From positions 152,162 through 216,161 of the forward strand of contig NZ_BAFV01000053.1 in NCBI RefSeq assembly GCF_000308515.1: a stretch of DNA of 64,000 nucleotides. Reading direction: 5' to 3'. The position numbers and the translations under genes were made by a program. Of this stretch, positions 15,958-24,611 are shown piece after piece; the first letter of the stretch is position 1, and each line of letters begins with the position of its first letter. The notes under the pieces are model-generated. The model was not told where the DNA came from. It searched no databases and worked only from the letters and a program-made list of their open reading frames with translations. Origin of the DNA: Nocardia carnea NBRC 14403. Its GTDB lineage: Bacteria > Actinomycetota > Actinomycetes > Mycobacteriales > Mycobacteriaceae.

Positions 15958-17088
15958 TCAACTTTCGGCAGCACCGAACCGCACGACCACCGCCGAACCG
16001 TTGGGCCCCTCAGGACGCTCGACCAGCTGCTGGGCACGGTCCACCGCCCAGGCATAGCGCGGATCCGGACTCAGGGCGTTTTCGCGTAGACATGCCTCGG
16101 TGAACTTGATGACATGCTCGTCCCCGTGGTCGACGGCGCGGGCGATCAGCTCGTCCCACGGCGGGGTATCGGCCTGCTGCGCATGTACCGGCGCCTCGGC
16201 CTCACCGGATCGGTCGGTGGTCGCGGCCATCAGCAGCGTCACCTGCGCCTGCCATACCGCGGCGAGTGTGGGTTCGTACAGCTCTTCGGGCAGATTCGGC
16301 AACACCAGCCGGGCCGCGGCGGGGGCGGTTACGCCGTGGATGAGCGGAATCGGGAACTGCACCACCGCATGTGCGCCACAGACGCCGGCGAAATGCGCGG
16401 TCATCCGGGACAGCAGCCGGTCGGCGCGCTCGGGAGCCAGTGCGGTCAGCGATTCTTCATAACCAGGCATGGTGCGCGGTGTGCGCAAACGCGCCATCCC
16501 CTGCTGCGGGCTCTCCGGCTCCGGCAACCTGGGCACCGCGGCGATCGCGGCAGCGAGGCCGGATTCTCCCCTGAGACGTCCCGGGCCGGGCGCGTCGATG
16601 AACCGGGCGGCCCAGTAGCCGAGCGCTCGGGCGAGTTCGTTCAACTGCAGCGGAGTCGGCTGATCGGTAGACGACAGGCCGCGAACAGCGTGCGCCGTCC
16701 GGATCAGCCCATGCGTGAGCCCGGTCATCGGCCCGGGTAGCAAACGCGGCCACCAGCGCACCAGCACCTCCTGCCAGCCCTCGTCCGATATCTGCCGCAG
16801 GAACAGCTCCTCGAAATCGCCGGCCCGGCCGATATCACCGAGCGCGGCGCGCCAATCGGATTCCTCGTCGCCGAGCCGCTCGTAGGGCACGGGCGGTTCG
16901 TGATGCGGCGCGACGGCCCGATACACCGCGACCCAGTCCGGGATCGCGGCGGTGTGGCCGAGCACCGCGAGCGCTTCGGCGGCCATCGGACCGTGATTGG
17001 CCAGATCGCCGCCGCCCAGGTTGCGCTCGTATCCGAGATCGTCCAACCGTTCGAGCGCGTCGTTGACCGCATCGCTGTATGCCGACAT
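15958..17088 (-). CDS. Questin oxidase family protein (DUF4243-like)
   Basis: 376 aa from the ATG at 17088 (GTGAGG about 6 nt upstream). The pattern fits the questin oxidase/AflY family: N-terminal LGGGDLANHGPMAAEAL with an NHGPM motif, then HHEPPVPY, MTGLTHGLIRTAHAVRGL with His-containing THG and TAHAVR motifs, and VVQFPIPLIHGVTAPAA. Fungal members are Baeyer-Villiger-type enzymes that act on anthraquinone or polyketide intermediates without an obvious cofactor site. The bacterial role is unknown. It is divergent from a MarR gene and in line with the CYP125-like P450. Confidence 0.7.
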   Translation of the reverse strand: MSAYSDAVNDALERLDDLGYERNLGGGDLANHGPMAAEALAVLGHTAAIPDWVAVYRAVAPHHEPPVPYERLGDEESDWRAALGDIGRAGDFEELFLRQISDEGWQEVLVRWWPRLLPGPMTGLTHGLIRTAHAVRGLSSTDQPTPLQLNELARALGYWAARFIDAPGPGRLRGESGLAAAIAAVPRLPEPESPQQGMARLRTPRTMPGYEESLTALAPERADRLLSRMTAHFAGVCGAHAVVQFPIPLIHGVTAPAAARLVLPNLPEELYEPTLAAVWQAQVTLLMAATTDRSGEAEAPVHAQQADTPPWDELIARAVDHGDEHVIKFTEACLRENALSPDPRYAWAVDRAQQLVERPEGPNGSAVVVRFGAAES

Positions 17089-17103
17089 GACAGCCTCACT
17101 CAC

Positions 17104-17135
17104 TTTGTATATCCGAACTGTTTGTAAATACGAAC
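17104..17135. promoter_or_regulatory. Two TTTGTAwATmCGAAC repeats, probable MarR operators
   Basis: TTTGTATATCCGAAC (17104-17118) and TTTGTAAATACGAAC (17121-17135) match at 13 of 15 positions with a 17-bp period. Each is an imperfect palindrome around GTA-ww-TAC. They fill the 62-bp gap between the divergent questin-oxidase-like and MarR genes, so the MarR protein is the natural binder. Confidence 0.6.
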
Positions 17136-17150
17136 ATATAAGATGACTCC

Positions 17151-17660
17151 ATGCCGGACAAGACCCACACTCCGAGGCAGCCGACCGCACAGGAGATCAC
17201 CGAGCTGATCGGATTCCTGCCGCTGGTCGCAAACTTCTTCGACAAGGCACGTACGGATATGCCGGCCGAATACCTCGAATCCTTCACCGCACACCGGCTC
17301 ACCCCGCGCCACGGCGCGGTCTGCGTACAGCTGGTCGCCGAGGAAGCGATCAGCGTCGGCGAACTGGCCGGGCGGATGGGGCTGGCACTGTCCACGGTCA
17401 GCGAATTGGTGGGCGATCTCGACCGCGCCGAATGGGTGCAACGCCGGCCCGATCCGGCCAACCGGCGGCGCACCCTGGTATCCCTGCTGCCGCCCCGGCG
17501 CGCACATGTCGAAGAGTTCGTCGCCCGGCGCGCGGAGCCGCTCCTGGCAGCCATGTCCACCCTCACCCCCGAACAGCGGGCGGGGTTCCAGGCCGGGCTA
17601 CAGGCCTGGGCGCACGAGATCCGGAACTGGCGAACCGATCCCATACCGTCGTCGCGCTAG
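17151..17660 (+). CDS. MarR family transcriptional regulator
   Basis: 169 aa. Winged helix in residues 45-110: HGAVCVQLVAEEAISVGELAGRMGLALSTVSELVGDLDRAEWVQRRPDPANRRRTLVSLL (split here; the recognition helix is LALSTVSELVGDLDRA and the wing DPANRRRTLVSL). Divergent from the questin-oxidase-like gene with a two-site operator between them. Likely a repressor released by a phenolic or quinone ligand; the ligand is inference. Confidence 0.85.
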   Translation: MPDKTHTPRQPTAQEITELIGFLPLVANFFDKARTDMPAEYLESFTAHRLTPRHGAVCVQLVAEEAISVGELAGRMGLALSTVSELVGDLDRAEWVQRRPDPANRRRTLVSLLPPRRAHVEEFVARRAEPLLAAMSTLTPEQRAGFQAGLQAWAHEIRNWRTDPIPSSR

Positions 17661-17802
17661 CAACTCGACCGCAATTTCAACAGCTCCGGGCTCGAAGAGC
17701 AGCGAACATCCGGAACGCTCCGAGAGGTATTCAGCACGGTGACGGCGGTCTATTCTGGTATCCGCATGAGCAAGACTCCCACAGCCCAGGAGGACGAAGC
17801 GC

Positions 17803-18105
17803 ATGACAACCATGGAAATGCCGCACGTCAGCGAATGCACAGTGAACGACTGTTCCTACAACAACCACGACGGCTGCCACGCCTACGCCATCAACGTCTC
17901 CGGCCAGAACGGCAGCGCCGATTGCGCGACGTTCATTCCGTTGGCCATCAAGGGCGGGTTGGACACGGTCACCAGCATGGTCGGAGCCTGCCAGCGCGCC
18001 GACTGCGCACACAACACCGACCTGGAATGCACCGCTGGGGAGATCCGGGTCGGTCCGGGCCGCGGCGATCACGCCGCCCGCTGCATGACCTACACCCCCA
18101 GCTGA
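17803..18105 (+). CDS. DUF1540 cysteine-rich protein, two repeats
   Basis: 100 aa. Two copies of the DUF1540 pattern: CTVNDCSYNNHDGCHAYAI at about residues 12-30 and CQRADCAHNTDLECTAGEI at about 63-81, each followed by a lone Cys (CATF, CMTY). That gives eight Cys, suited to binding a metal such as zinc. Function in actinobacteria is unknown. The ATG has CAGGAGGAC about 7 nt upstream. Confidence 0.85.
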   Translation: MTTMEMPHVSECTVNDCSYNNHDGCHAYAINVSGQNGSADCATFIPLAIKGGLDTVTSMVGACQRADCAHNTDLECTAGEIRVGPGRGDHAARCMTYTPS

Positions 18106-18115
18106 ACTATCCACG

Positions 18116-18150
18116 GCACGGTGCGGGAGGTTGCCTGTCCCGCACCGTGC
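18116..18150 (+). terminator. Strong hairpin after the DUF1540 gene
   Basis: GCACGGTGCGGGA (18116-18128) pairs perfectly over 13 bp with TCCCGCACCGTGC (18138-18150), with a 9-nt loop, 11 bp after the stop codon. No U-tract. Confidence 0.7.
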
Positions 18151-18309
18151 TGCGCGCGGACTGTTCCGCCACCGCGCCGCTTACCTACGGACCGACACAT
18201 CGGCGACAACGGCCGTAGCGAAGCCGCCGGGCCGTACCGGTCTCCCGTGCCACCCGCCCGGTCCTCCTGCATCGACCCAGCCGGACCATCGCGGCCCGCA
18301 GTGGCAACA

Positions 18310-18897
18310 TCAGAGGCCTTGCGGACCTTCCGAACGCAGATCGTCGACCTTTCGCATCGCCGTACGCAACTCCTCGAGCCAGGACTCGGTGTGCTCGCCC
18401 ACCAGTCGCACCGCCCACGCCAATGCGTCGGCTCGGGACCGCGCGACTCCGGCGTCGACCAGCGTGTCCAGTACTTTGCGCTCCGGTTGCCGCAGCCGGG
18501 TCATCACCGGAACCGCCAAATGGGTGAACAGAGTCCGCTGCCCATCGATCGAGACACCCCACGCGACACTGCGCCGGTAACGGTGCTGCGCCTCGTCCGC
18601 GATCTGCATCCGCGCCGGCCGGGTGGACTCGCGGAACCGGGCCACCGCACCCTCCTTGGTCGCCTCCGGAATCGGACGGCCGGATTCCTCGCCCGCCGCC
18701 TCGTCCGGTTGCGGTAGCGGTAGTTCGCCGATCACCACGATCTCGTCGCGGTCGATCTCGATCACCGGCGGTCCGGTGAACCATTCGGCGGGCAATCGGC
18801 CCGCGAACCAGTCCTCGATATCGCCGGTTTCGGGCAGATCCGCCTGCTGCCATCCGCCCGGCCGGCCGAATCCACGCCCTCGGTGTCCATGCCTCAT
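18310..18897 (-). CDS. Conserved actinobacterial protein, unknown function
   Basis: 195 aa. The N-terminus is Gly/Arg-rich and disordered (MRHGHRGRGFGRPGG). Then come DIEDWFAGRLPAEWFTGPPVIEIDRDEIVVIGELPLP, a strand-rich block of about 40 residues, an acidic linker, and a helical C-terminal half (HRYRRSVAWGVSIDGQRTLF, RKVLDTLVDAGVARSRADALAWAVRLVGEHTESWLEEL). The last segment looks like a C-terminal dimerisation or DNA-associated helix bundle (RSRADALAWAVRLV). No family name is assigned. Transcribed away from the ligase. Confidence 0.7.
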   Translation of the reverse strand: MRHGHRGRGFGRPGGWQQADLPETGDIEDWFAGRLPAEWFTGPPVIEIDRDEIVVIGELPLPQPDEAAGEESGRPIPEATKEGAVARFRESTRPARMQIADEAQHRYRRSVAWGVSIDGQRTLFTHLAVPVMTRLRQPERKVLDTLVDAGVARSRADALAWAVRLVGEHTESWLEELRTAMRKVDDLRSEGPQGL

Positions 18898-19223
18898 GGG
18901 ATCACCTTCTCCCTAGAACGATTACTTGATTACAAGATTACGCCGTAATTGATGCGGCCGGTTCCGCTGAGCGCGAACGTTGATCACGGGAGAACCGAGG
19001 GGTATATCCGCTCCGCGCATTGCGGAAGATTCCGTCTTCCGCGTGTCTGCTCCGGATGGCCCGAACAGCTCCGTATTCTGCGGCTGACCAGGCAGTACCC
19101 GCCTCACGAAGCGAGGACTCATGGCATCCGGACCGGGCCGCGGAACCACCGGCGCGACGCACCGCAGAAGGATCGGCGCCCACCTCCGAGCGCCGGGGCA
19201 CACGAGGTGAGGGGCACGTCCTG

Positions 19224-20183
19224 ACCGGGCCGTCGGTCCCGGCACCGATGCTCGCCGTGGCGGGCCCGGCGCCGGACGCCCCGGAGTGGGCGGTGGAAAT
19301 GAAATGGGACGGTGTGCGCGCGATCGTGATCTGCCGCGACGGGACCTGCCGGCTCTACAGCCGCAACCGCCGCGAGATCACCGACTCGTATCCGGAACTG
19401 GTAGCCGCCCTGACTGCCGGCGCCGGTACTCGCGAGCTGGTCCTCGACGGTGAGATCATCGCGCAGACACCGGCCGGCGCACCGTCGTTCGCGCTACTAC
19501 AGCGCCGCATGCACGTCGCCCGGCCGGGCGGGGCGCTCGTGCGGGCCGTGCCGGTTCAGCTGTTCCTCTTCGATGTGCTGGTCGACGACGGCGAAACCGT
19601 CACCGGAGAGCCGTATCTGCGGCGTCGCGAGCGGCTCGAGCAGCTGGGATTCACGACCGCACCGGTCCAGACCCCGCCGTACTGGGTGAATGTCGACGCG
19701 GAGCAGATGATGGCCGCCGCCCGGGACAACCACCTCGAGGGCATCGTGTCCAAACGGACCGACTCCGGGTACCGGCCCGGCCGGCGCTCCCCGGATTGGA
19801 TCAAGACCCCGTTCCGCCGGACCACCGAGGCCGTGGTCGCCGGCTGGACCTCCGGCAGCGGGTCGGTATCCGGATCCTTCGGATCGCTGATCCTCGGCGC
19901 CCACGATCAGGCAGGCAACCTGGTCCACATCGGTAATGTCGGCACCGGTTTCACCTTCGCCGACCGGCGTTCACTACGCGCCCGGCTCGATGAACTGAGC
20001 CGCACCGAACCCCTGTTTCCACTGACGTCGGCACGCGGCCGGCCCGGCGCCCCGCACTGGGTGGAGCCGGTACTCGTCGGCGATGTCGAATACCGCGAAT
20101 ACACCGGCGAAGGACTGCGTCACCCCAGCTGGCGCGGTCTACGCACCGACAAATCGACCGATGAGGTAGTCGTGCCCGAGTGA
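19224..20183 (+). CDS. ATP-dependent DNA ligase, LigC/LigD-ligase-domain type
   Basis: About 319 aa. Nucleotidyltransferase motif I EMKWDGVRAI (Lys is adenylated), motif III region ELVLDGEII, motif IV EGIVSKRTDSGY and motif V DWIKTPFRR, followed by an OB domain (VVAGWTSGSGSVSGSFGSLILGAHD) ending in a motif VI-like LRHPSWRGLRTDK. Size and order match the stand-alone ligase module related to the LigD ligase domain. The start is uncertain: CTG at 19224 has AGGTGAGG upstream, ATG 19248 lies inside the conserved PMLA entry, and the frame is open back to 19020. No Ku or LigD polymerase gene is nearby. Role: sealing of nicks or repair breaks. Confidence 0.8.
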   Translation, partial: TGPSVPAPMLAVAGPAPDAPEWAVEMKWDGVRAIVICRDGTCRLYSRNRREITDSYPELVAALTAGAGTRELVLDGEIIAQTPAGAPSFALLQRRMHVARPGGALVRAVPVQLFLFDVLVDDGETVTGEPYLRRRERLEQLGFTTAPVQTPPYWVNVDAEQMMAAARDNHLEGIVSKRTDSGYRPGRRSPDWIKTPFRRTTEAVVAGWTSGSGSVSGSFGSLILGAHDQAGNLVHIGNVGTGFTFADRRSLRARLDELSRTEPLFPLTSARGRPGAPHWVEPVLVGDVEYREYTGEGLRHPSWRGLRTDKSTDEVVVPE

Positions 20184-20220
20184 ACGCGGCCGGTACCGAT
20201 GAACGCAGATATTCGCGAAC

Positions 20221-20907
20221 CTATTTCGTGAGAGCCGGATCGCCCCAGACACCGTTTCCGAGCTGGGTGCAACTCGACGAAGCACCGTCGAGAAGAGTGA
20301 AGGTGATCGTCAGATTCTCCACACCGGCCACCGGGATTTCCACCTTCGGCGGTACGCCCACACCGACATTTCCGGAGGTGAAAACAGATTTCCCGTCGGC
20401 GACCACCGAGAACTGCAGGGCCGATTCCGTATTACCGCCGTCGGCCACGCCGATCACCGAGGAAAAGCGCGACCATTCCCCGTTGAGGTCGTAGCTGTGG
20501 CTCACCTCGGTGCTGCAGCCACTGAACTGCTGGTAGATCGCATGCGGATAAGCAACACCGTTGACGGTGATCGCCCCGGTGTAGGCGGTGGTACCGACCG
20601 GGTCGAGTTCGGCGAGGAACTGCTGAGCGGCGCCGGTGGTCGTGGCGGGCGGCGCGGGCGCCGGCACAGACGCCGAACTTTCCGTGGTGGTGGCGGGAAG
20701 AGCGGAATCGGAATCGGCTTCTCCCGACCCCGGACCGACAATGAGGGTCACGACCAAACCCACGATCGCCAGCGTCACACCGAGCCCTGAGACAAGCATC
20801 ACTCGTTGGACGGGATCACCGGCACGGGCGCCCGGCGCCGTACGCGCCGGCGAGGGGGGACTCTGTGTTTGCCCGCGGGTGGGATCGGTGGGATTGGACA
20901 CGCGCAC
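20221..20907 (-). CDS. Membrane-anchored NPCBM-like domain protein
   Basis: 228 aa. A Pro/Thr/Arg-rich cytosolic N-terminus (residues 1-35), one transmembrane segment (VMLVSGLGVTLAIVGLVVTLIVG, split by position, residues 36-58), a Thr/Ala/Pro linker, and a C-terminal domain of about 130 residues. This domain (AYTGAITVNGVAYPHAIY, CSTEVSHSYDLNGEWSRFSSVIGV, FSVVADGKSVF, VAGVENLTITFTLLDG) follows the NPCBM/NEW2 carbohydrate-binding pattern, with two Cys. It is probably exposed outside the membrane and may bind cell-wall sugars. Confidence 0.7.
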   Translation of the reverse strand: MRVSNPTDPTRGQTQSPPSPARTAPGARAGDPVQRVMLVSGLGVTLAIVGLVVTLIVGPGSGEADSDSALPATTTESSASVPAPAPPATTTGAAQQFLAELDPVGTTAYTGAITVNGVAYPHAIYQQFSGCSTEVSHSYDLNGEWSRFSSVIGVADGGNTESALQFSVVADGKSVFTSGNVGVGVPPKVEIPVAGVENLTITFTLLDGASSSCTQLGNGVWGDPALTK

Positions 20908-21353
20908 ACTCTTCTTCGATCAACTCGCCGGAACCCGGATGGGCGCCGCAGCAGAGATATACCACGCTCGCCAGGCGTAGGGAATCGGAGCGCTCGGGTC
21001 GGTGGTGATGACGCAGTCAGCGTAATCCCGCCGACCTGGCTCGGTATGCCATAAACGCGAAAGTTTCAGCGCACTTTGATAATTCACACTCATAGGACCA
21101 GACCATTTCGGGCAGTCGGGCAGCGATCCGGTGAAGCCGGCCGACTGTGCGCCGCTTCACGAATACCGGAAACCGCTCGCCTGTGCTGTAGGGTCGCTGC
21201 TGTACCTGCGCCGATGAATTATGCATGTACAGCCGTCGCGGGATACCTGCTTTTCGCGTCGGACCCGCGACACCGCCACCTCGTGTAGGCACGGACATCG
21301 GTCCGATCGGATGTCGCGGTATCACCTCCGATGCCGAAAGGCGCACTATATTC

Positions 21354-22961
21354 ATGCCTGTCCACACTGCTGTCACGCAGACTTTCGCCGATCTCGGCGT
21401 ATCCACCGGAATCGTCGACGAACTCGCGGCCGCCGGTATCACCACAGCCTTCCCCATCCAGGCCGCCACCCTGCCCGACAGCCTCACCGGACGCGATGTC
21501 CTGGGCCGCGGCAAAACCGGTAGCGGTAAAACCCTGGCCTTCGCGATCCCGATGGTCGACCGGCTCGCCGGCACCAAGCGGGTCCCGGGCCGGCCGGCCG
21601 GGCTGATCCTGGCCCCCACCCGGGAGCTCGCCACCCAGATCGCCGCCACCATCACCCCGTTGGCGCAGCTCCGCGGGCTGCGGGTAACCACCGTTTTCGG
21701 TGGTGTCCCGGTGAATCGCCAGATCAAGGCCTTCAAACAAGGTGTCGATATCGTCGTCGCCTGCCCGGGCCGGCTCGAAGATCTGATGAAACAGCGGGCG
21801 GTCGCGCTGGACGCCGTGCAGATCACCGTGCTGGACGAGGCCGACCATATGGCCGATCTCGGCTTCCTGCCCGGCGTCACGCGCATCCTCGCGGCCACCC
21901 CCGCCGGTGGTCAGCGCCTGCTGTTCTCGGCCACCCTGGACAACGGGGTCGGGAAACTGGTCGACCGGTTCATGCGCGCACCCGTCACCCATTCGGTCGA
22001 CGAAGCCGGTGACCCGCCGCCGAAAATGGAGCACCACGTTTTCGAACTCGAGGGCGCCGCGGCGAAAAAACAGATCATCCGGATGCTGGCCAACGGTAGC
22101 GGTCGCCGCATCCTGTTCATGCGCACCAAACACCACGCCCGGCGACTGGCCGGCGAGCTGTCCCGCGCCGGTATCGCCGCCGTCGACCTGCACGGAAACC
22201 TTTCGCAGCCCGCCCGCGACCGCAACCTCGCCGCATTCGCCGCCGGGACGGCCCGGGTGATGGTCGCGACCGATATCGCCGCCCGCGGTATCCACGTCGA
22301 CGAACTCGAACTGGTGGTCCACGTCGACCCGCCCGCCGAGCACAAGGCCTACCTGCACCGGTCCGGCCGCACCGCGCGCGCCGGCACCGAGGGCACCGTG
22401 GTCACGCTGGTACTGCCCGAACAGCGCAAGGATGTCGCGGCACTGCTGCGCAAAGCCGGAATCACGGTGAAACCGCGCTCGGTGACAGTCGATTCGCCGA
22501 TCCTCGCCGAACTCTCGGACGGCGCGGCCGCCGCGCTGCAACTCCCCACGGAGGCGCCGCCGGCCGACCGCTCGCGCCCCGAGAACAAACCCGCCCGCAA
22601 CGGCAGGCGTGGCGCGCGTGGTGCACGCACATCGGCGAACGGTCGCGCGGATACGACCGGCGCGGCTGCCGGCACCGGAGGGCGCACCCGTCCGGACGGA
22701 GCGGGTAAACGCTCCGGTCACAGCGACCGCTCCGGTGCGGCCGAACACGCCGGAGCACGCGGTTCCAGCGGTCGGCGCGGAGCGTCCGCGGGACGCGCCG
22801 GCAAACGGGTCGCGTCCGGCCATGAGGCTCCCGCAGCACCCGCACGCAAGCAGGCAGCCGGCACGAAGCGGACCGCGCATACCAGCACCACGAACACTTC
22901 CGATCCGACGCGGGCCCGTGGCACGCGCCGTCCCCGCCGGGCCACCCGCCCGGCCGGCTGA
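21354..22961 (+). CDS. DEAD-box RNA helicase with long RG-rich tail
   Basis: 535 aa. Q-motif region (FADLGVSTGIVDELAAAGIT), Walker A GRGKTGSGKT, PTRELA (Ia), PGRLEDL (Ib), LDEADHMADLGF (II), FSATLD (III), RILFMRTKHHARRLAGEL, ATDIAARGIHV (V) and HRSGRTARAG (VI). From about residue 410 the protein becomes a disordered basic tail rich in Arg/Gly/Ala/Lys (RNGRRGARGARTS, RRPRRATRPAG), typical of actinobacterial cold-shock or ribosome-assembly helicases. The ATG at 21354 begins the conserved region; upstream is about 130 bp without a gene. Role: RNA unwinding in ribosome biogenesis or mRNA turnover. Confidence 0.9.
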   Translation: MPVHTAVTQTFADLGVSTGIVDELAAAGITTAFPIQAATLPDSLTGRDVLGRGKTGSGKTLAFAIPMVDRLAGTKRVPGRPAGLILAPTRELATQIAATITPLAQLRGLRVTTVFGGVPVNRQIKAFKQGVDIVVACPGRLEDLMKQRAVALDAVQITVLDEADHMADLGFLPGVTRILAATPAGGQRLLFSATLDNGVGKLVDRFMRAPVTHSVDEAGDPPPKMEHHVFELEGAAAKKQIIRMLANGSGRRILFMRTKHHARRLAGELSRAGIAAVDLHGNLSQPARDRNLAAFAAGTARVMVATDIAARGIHVDELELVVHVDPPAEHKAYLHRSGRTARAGTEGTVVTLVLPEQRKDVAALLRKAGITVKPRSVTVDSPILAELSDGAAAALQLPTEAPPADRSRPENKPARNGRRGARGARTSANGRADTTGAAAGTGGRTRPDGAGKRSGHSDRSGAAEHAGARGSSGRRGASAGRAGKRVASGHEAPAAPARKQAAGTKRTAHTSTTNTSDPTRARGTRRPRRATRPAG

Positions 22962-22995
22962 TCCGCCGCTGACCCGAACTCCTCGGGCAGACCGC

Positions 22996-23032
22996 CACTC
23001 CCTCGAGCGACGACAGCACGCTCGAGGGAGTG
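22996..23032 (+). terminator. Hairpin after the helicase gene
   Basis: CACTCCCTCGAGCG (22996-23009) and CGCTCGAGGGAGTG (23019-23032) pair perfectly over 14 bp with a 9-nt loop, and three more pairs form outside a bulged C. It is 34 bp past the stop codon. Confidence 0.7.
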
Positions 23033-23039
23033 CGGCGTA

Positions 23040-23731
23040 TCGGGCACCGACCCGATGCGTTCGGAGCACCGATCAGCTTCCGTGCACCGGTGGTACTCGA
23101 ATGGTGCGGGCCGATGAGGACATCCGGCGTCATTCCCTGCCGCGTGTTACGACGGGTCCGGCTCCGGTGCCAACGGATTCACCACAGGCCGGTCGATTCC
23201 AGCCGACCTGGCCGAACTCGATCCGGTGCATCGATGCGCCACGGCCACCGAGCAGCACATCTCGCCGACACCGGTTTCCCTCGATACGGGAACGACCGCC
23301 CCGGCAACGACTCGCACCACCGATGAGCGAGACTCCCCCTGACCACGCTCCAGCGGGCCGAACCGATCGACGAAGCCCGGCTTCCCGCCCGGAGTGATCA
23401 ACATCGTCACTGCCGTTCCCACCCCGCTTGTGGCCGGAGGGCCCACAGCCGGATGCGGTCTGCTGCGAGGGCCCCGGACAACCTCGGGCGCGTCGACGCC
23501 CAGCTACAGCTAGGCCCAGGCGGCCGATCAGCTCGTCGGCCGCACCCGCACGACGGCCGGATCGCAGTCCCGCACGACTCCCCGGATCGGCGCCGGCGAG
23601 GCTCCAGCCGACTCGCGCCTCGATCCCGGCGCGTTTCGCGGACCGGCGGCCGGGTACCTCGCCGGGCGACGGAACTGCCGTACGGCGCAGGTGGCCGCGC
23701 GGCAGCAGGTTCTCCGACGATCGGAGCTGCG
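23040..23731. other. Gene-poor stretch of about 690 bp
   Basis: No supported gene. Several open frames cross the region, but all are Arg/Pro/Gly/Ser-rich with no family pattern and without ribosome sites. A leftward frame at about 23446-23147 contains GVGTAVTMLITPGGKPGF, which could be a decayed gene, though nothing confirms it. Confidence 0.35.
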
Positions 23732-24187
23732 ATGCCCGCCGAACCGAGTGTGCGTATCCCGATCCCGATCGAGGACGTGTTCGCCGTCCTCGCCGACGGC
23801 TGGCTTTATGCGCTGTGGGTTGTCGGCGCCACGCATATCCGGAAGGTCGATACCGGATGGCCGGCGGTCGGCACCCGGATCCACCACAGCGTCGGCGGGT
23901 GGCCGCTGGCCCGCAGCGACACCACCACGGTGAGCGCGGTGGATCCGCCGCATCATCTCGAGCTGGAGGCGCGGCTGTGGCCCGCCGGAGCCGCCCATAT
24001 CTCGCTCGACCTCGTCGCGCTCGGCCCCGGCAGCACCGAGGTCCGGATGGCCGAACGCGTCTCGCAGGGGCCCGGACGGCTACTACCCGGCGCGGTCCAG
24101 GATCTGGCGCTGATCCCCCGCAATCGCGAATCGCTCCAGCGTCTCGCAGCCCTGGCCGCCGGCCGCTCCCCCACCGGCCCCGACTGA
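23732..24187 (+). CDS. SRPBCC-fold protein
   Basis: 151 aa. Pattern of polyketide-cyclase/SRPBCC proteins: short first strand (VRIPIPIEDVFAVLADGWLYALWVVGATHI), then TGWPAVGTRIHHSVGGWPLARSDTTTVSAVDPPHHLELEARLWP, and a C-terminal helix (RESLQRLAALAAG). The fold makes a hydrophobic cavity for lipid-like ligands. Function unknown; actinobacteria carry many such genes. The ATG has GGAG 5 nt upstream. Confidence 0.75.
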   Translation: MPAEPSVRIPIPIEDVFAVLADGWLYALWVVGATHIRKVDTGWPAVGTRIHHSVGGWPLARSDTTTVSAVDPPHHLELEARLWPAGAAHISLDLVALGPGSTEVRMAERVSQGPGRLLPGAVQDLALIPRNRESLQRLAALAAGRSPTGPD

Positions 24188-24611
24188 ACGCCTCATGCGC
24201 CGCGCTCGGCCCCTTGCGCTCGCCGGCCTCGCGCCCCACCACAGTCGTCTCGCCACGCTCCGCCCACCAGGCCCCGCCTCCGCTCGCCGTACCGCAGGAC
24301 CCGGTCGGACACTGCACCGGTGAGAACCGCAGAATGTTTTATCCGCCGGTCCCGGCAGTGCCGGCACGTTGCGGGCGCTGGTACTGGTGTGTCGGTCGCC
24401 CGGGCCGGAACTTCGGGCTGGGAGGCGGCGAGTGGAGCACTGGGGCGGGCCGGACCGCATCCTGCTCGCCAGCTCTCGGCAGGCTGTGACGGCGTCGTGT
24501 GTGCCCACCCGGCACCGCGACTGTTACCCGCCGATGAACCCTCGGCGACCATCACACCGATCCGGCCGCGAACGGTGGTAGACCCCGCCCCGGGTAGGAC
24601 AGGATGGGGCT
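24188..24611. other. Intergenic stretch of 424 bp
   Basis: Nothing convincing is seen: no gene-like frame, no tRNA and no clear dyad. The last 15 bp hold a purine-rich ribosome site for the GDPD gene. Confidence 0.4.

Noticed and set aside
22549..22961. Repeats in the Arg/Gly-rich end of the helicase gene as a DNA repeat array
   Set aside because: The repetition comes from biased RG/RA codons of a disordered tail; there is no regular unit length.
23130..24317. Leftward 395-codon frame over the SRPBCC gene and the gene-poor stretch
   Set aside because: Composition is Arg/Gly/Ser-rich with no fold pattern; it is opposite a supported gene for half of its length.
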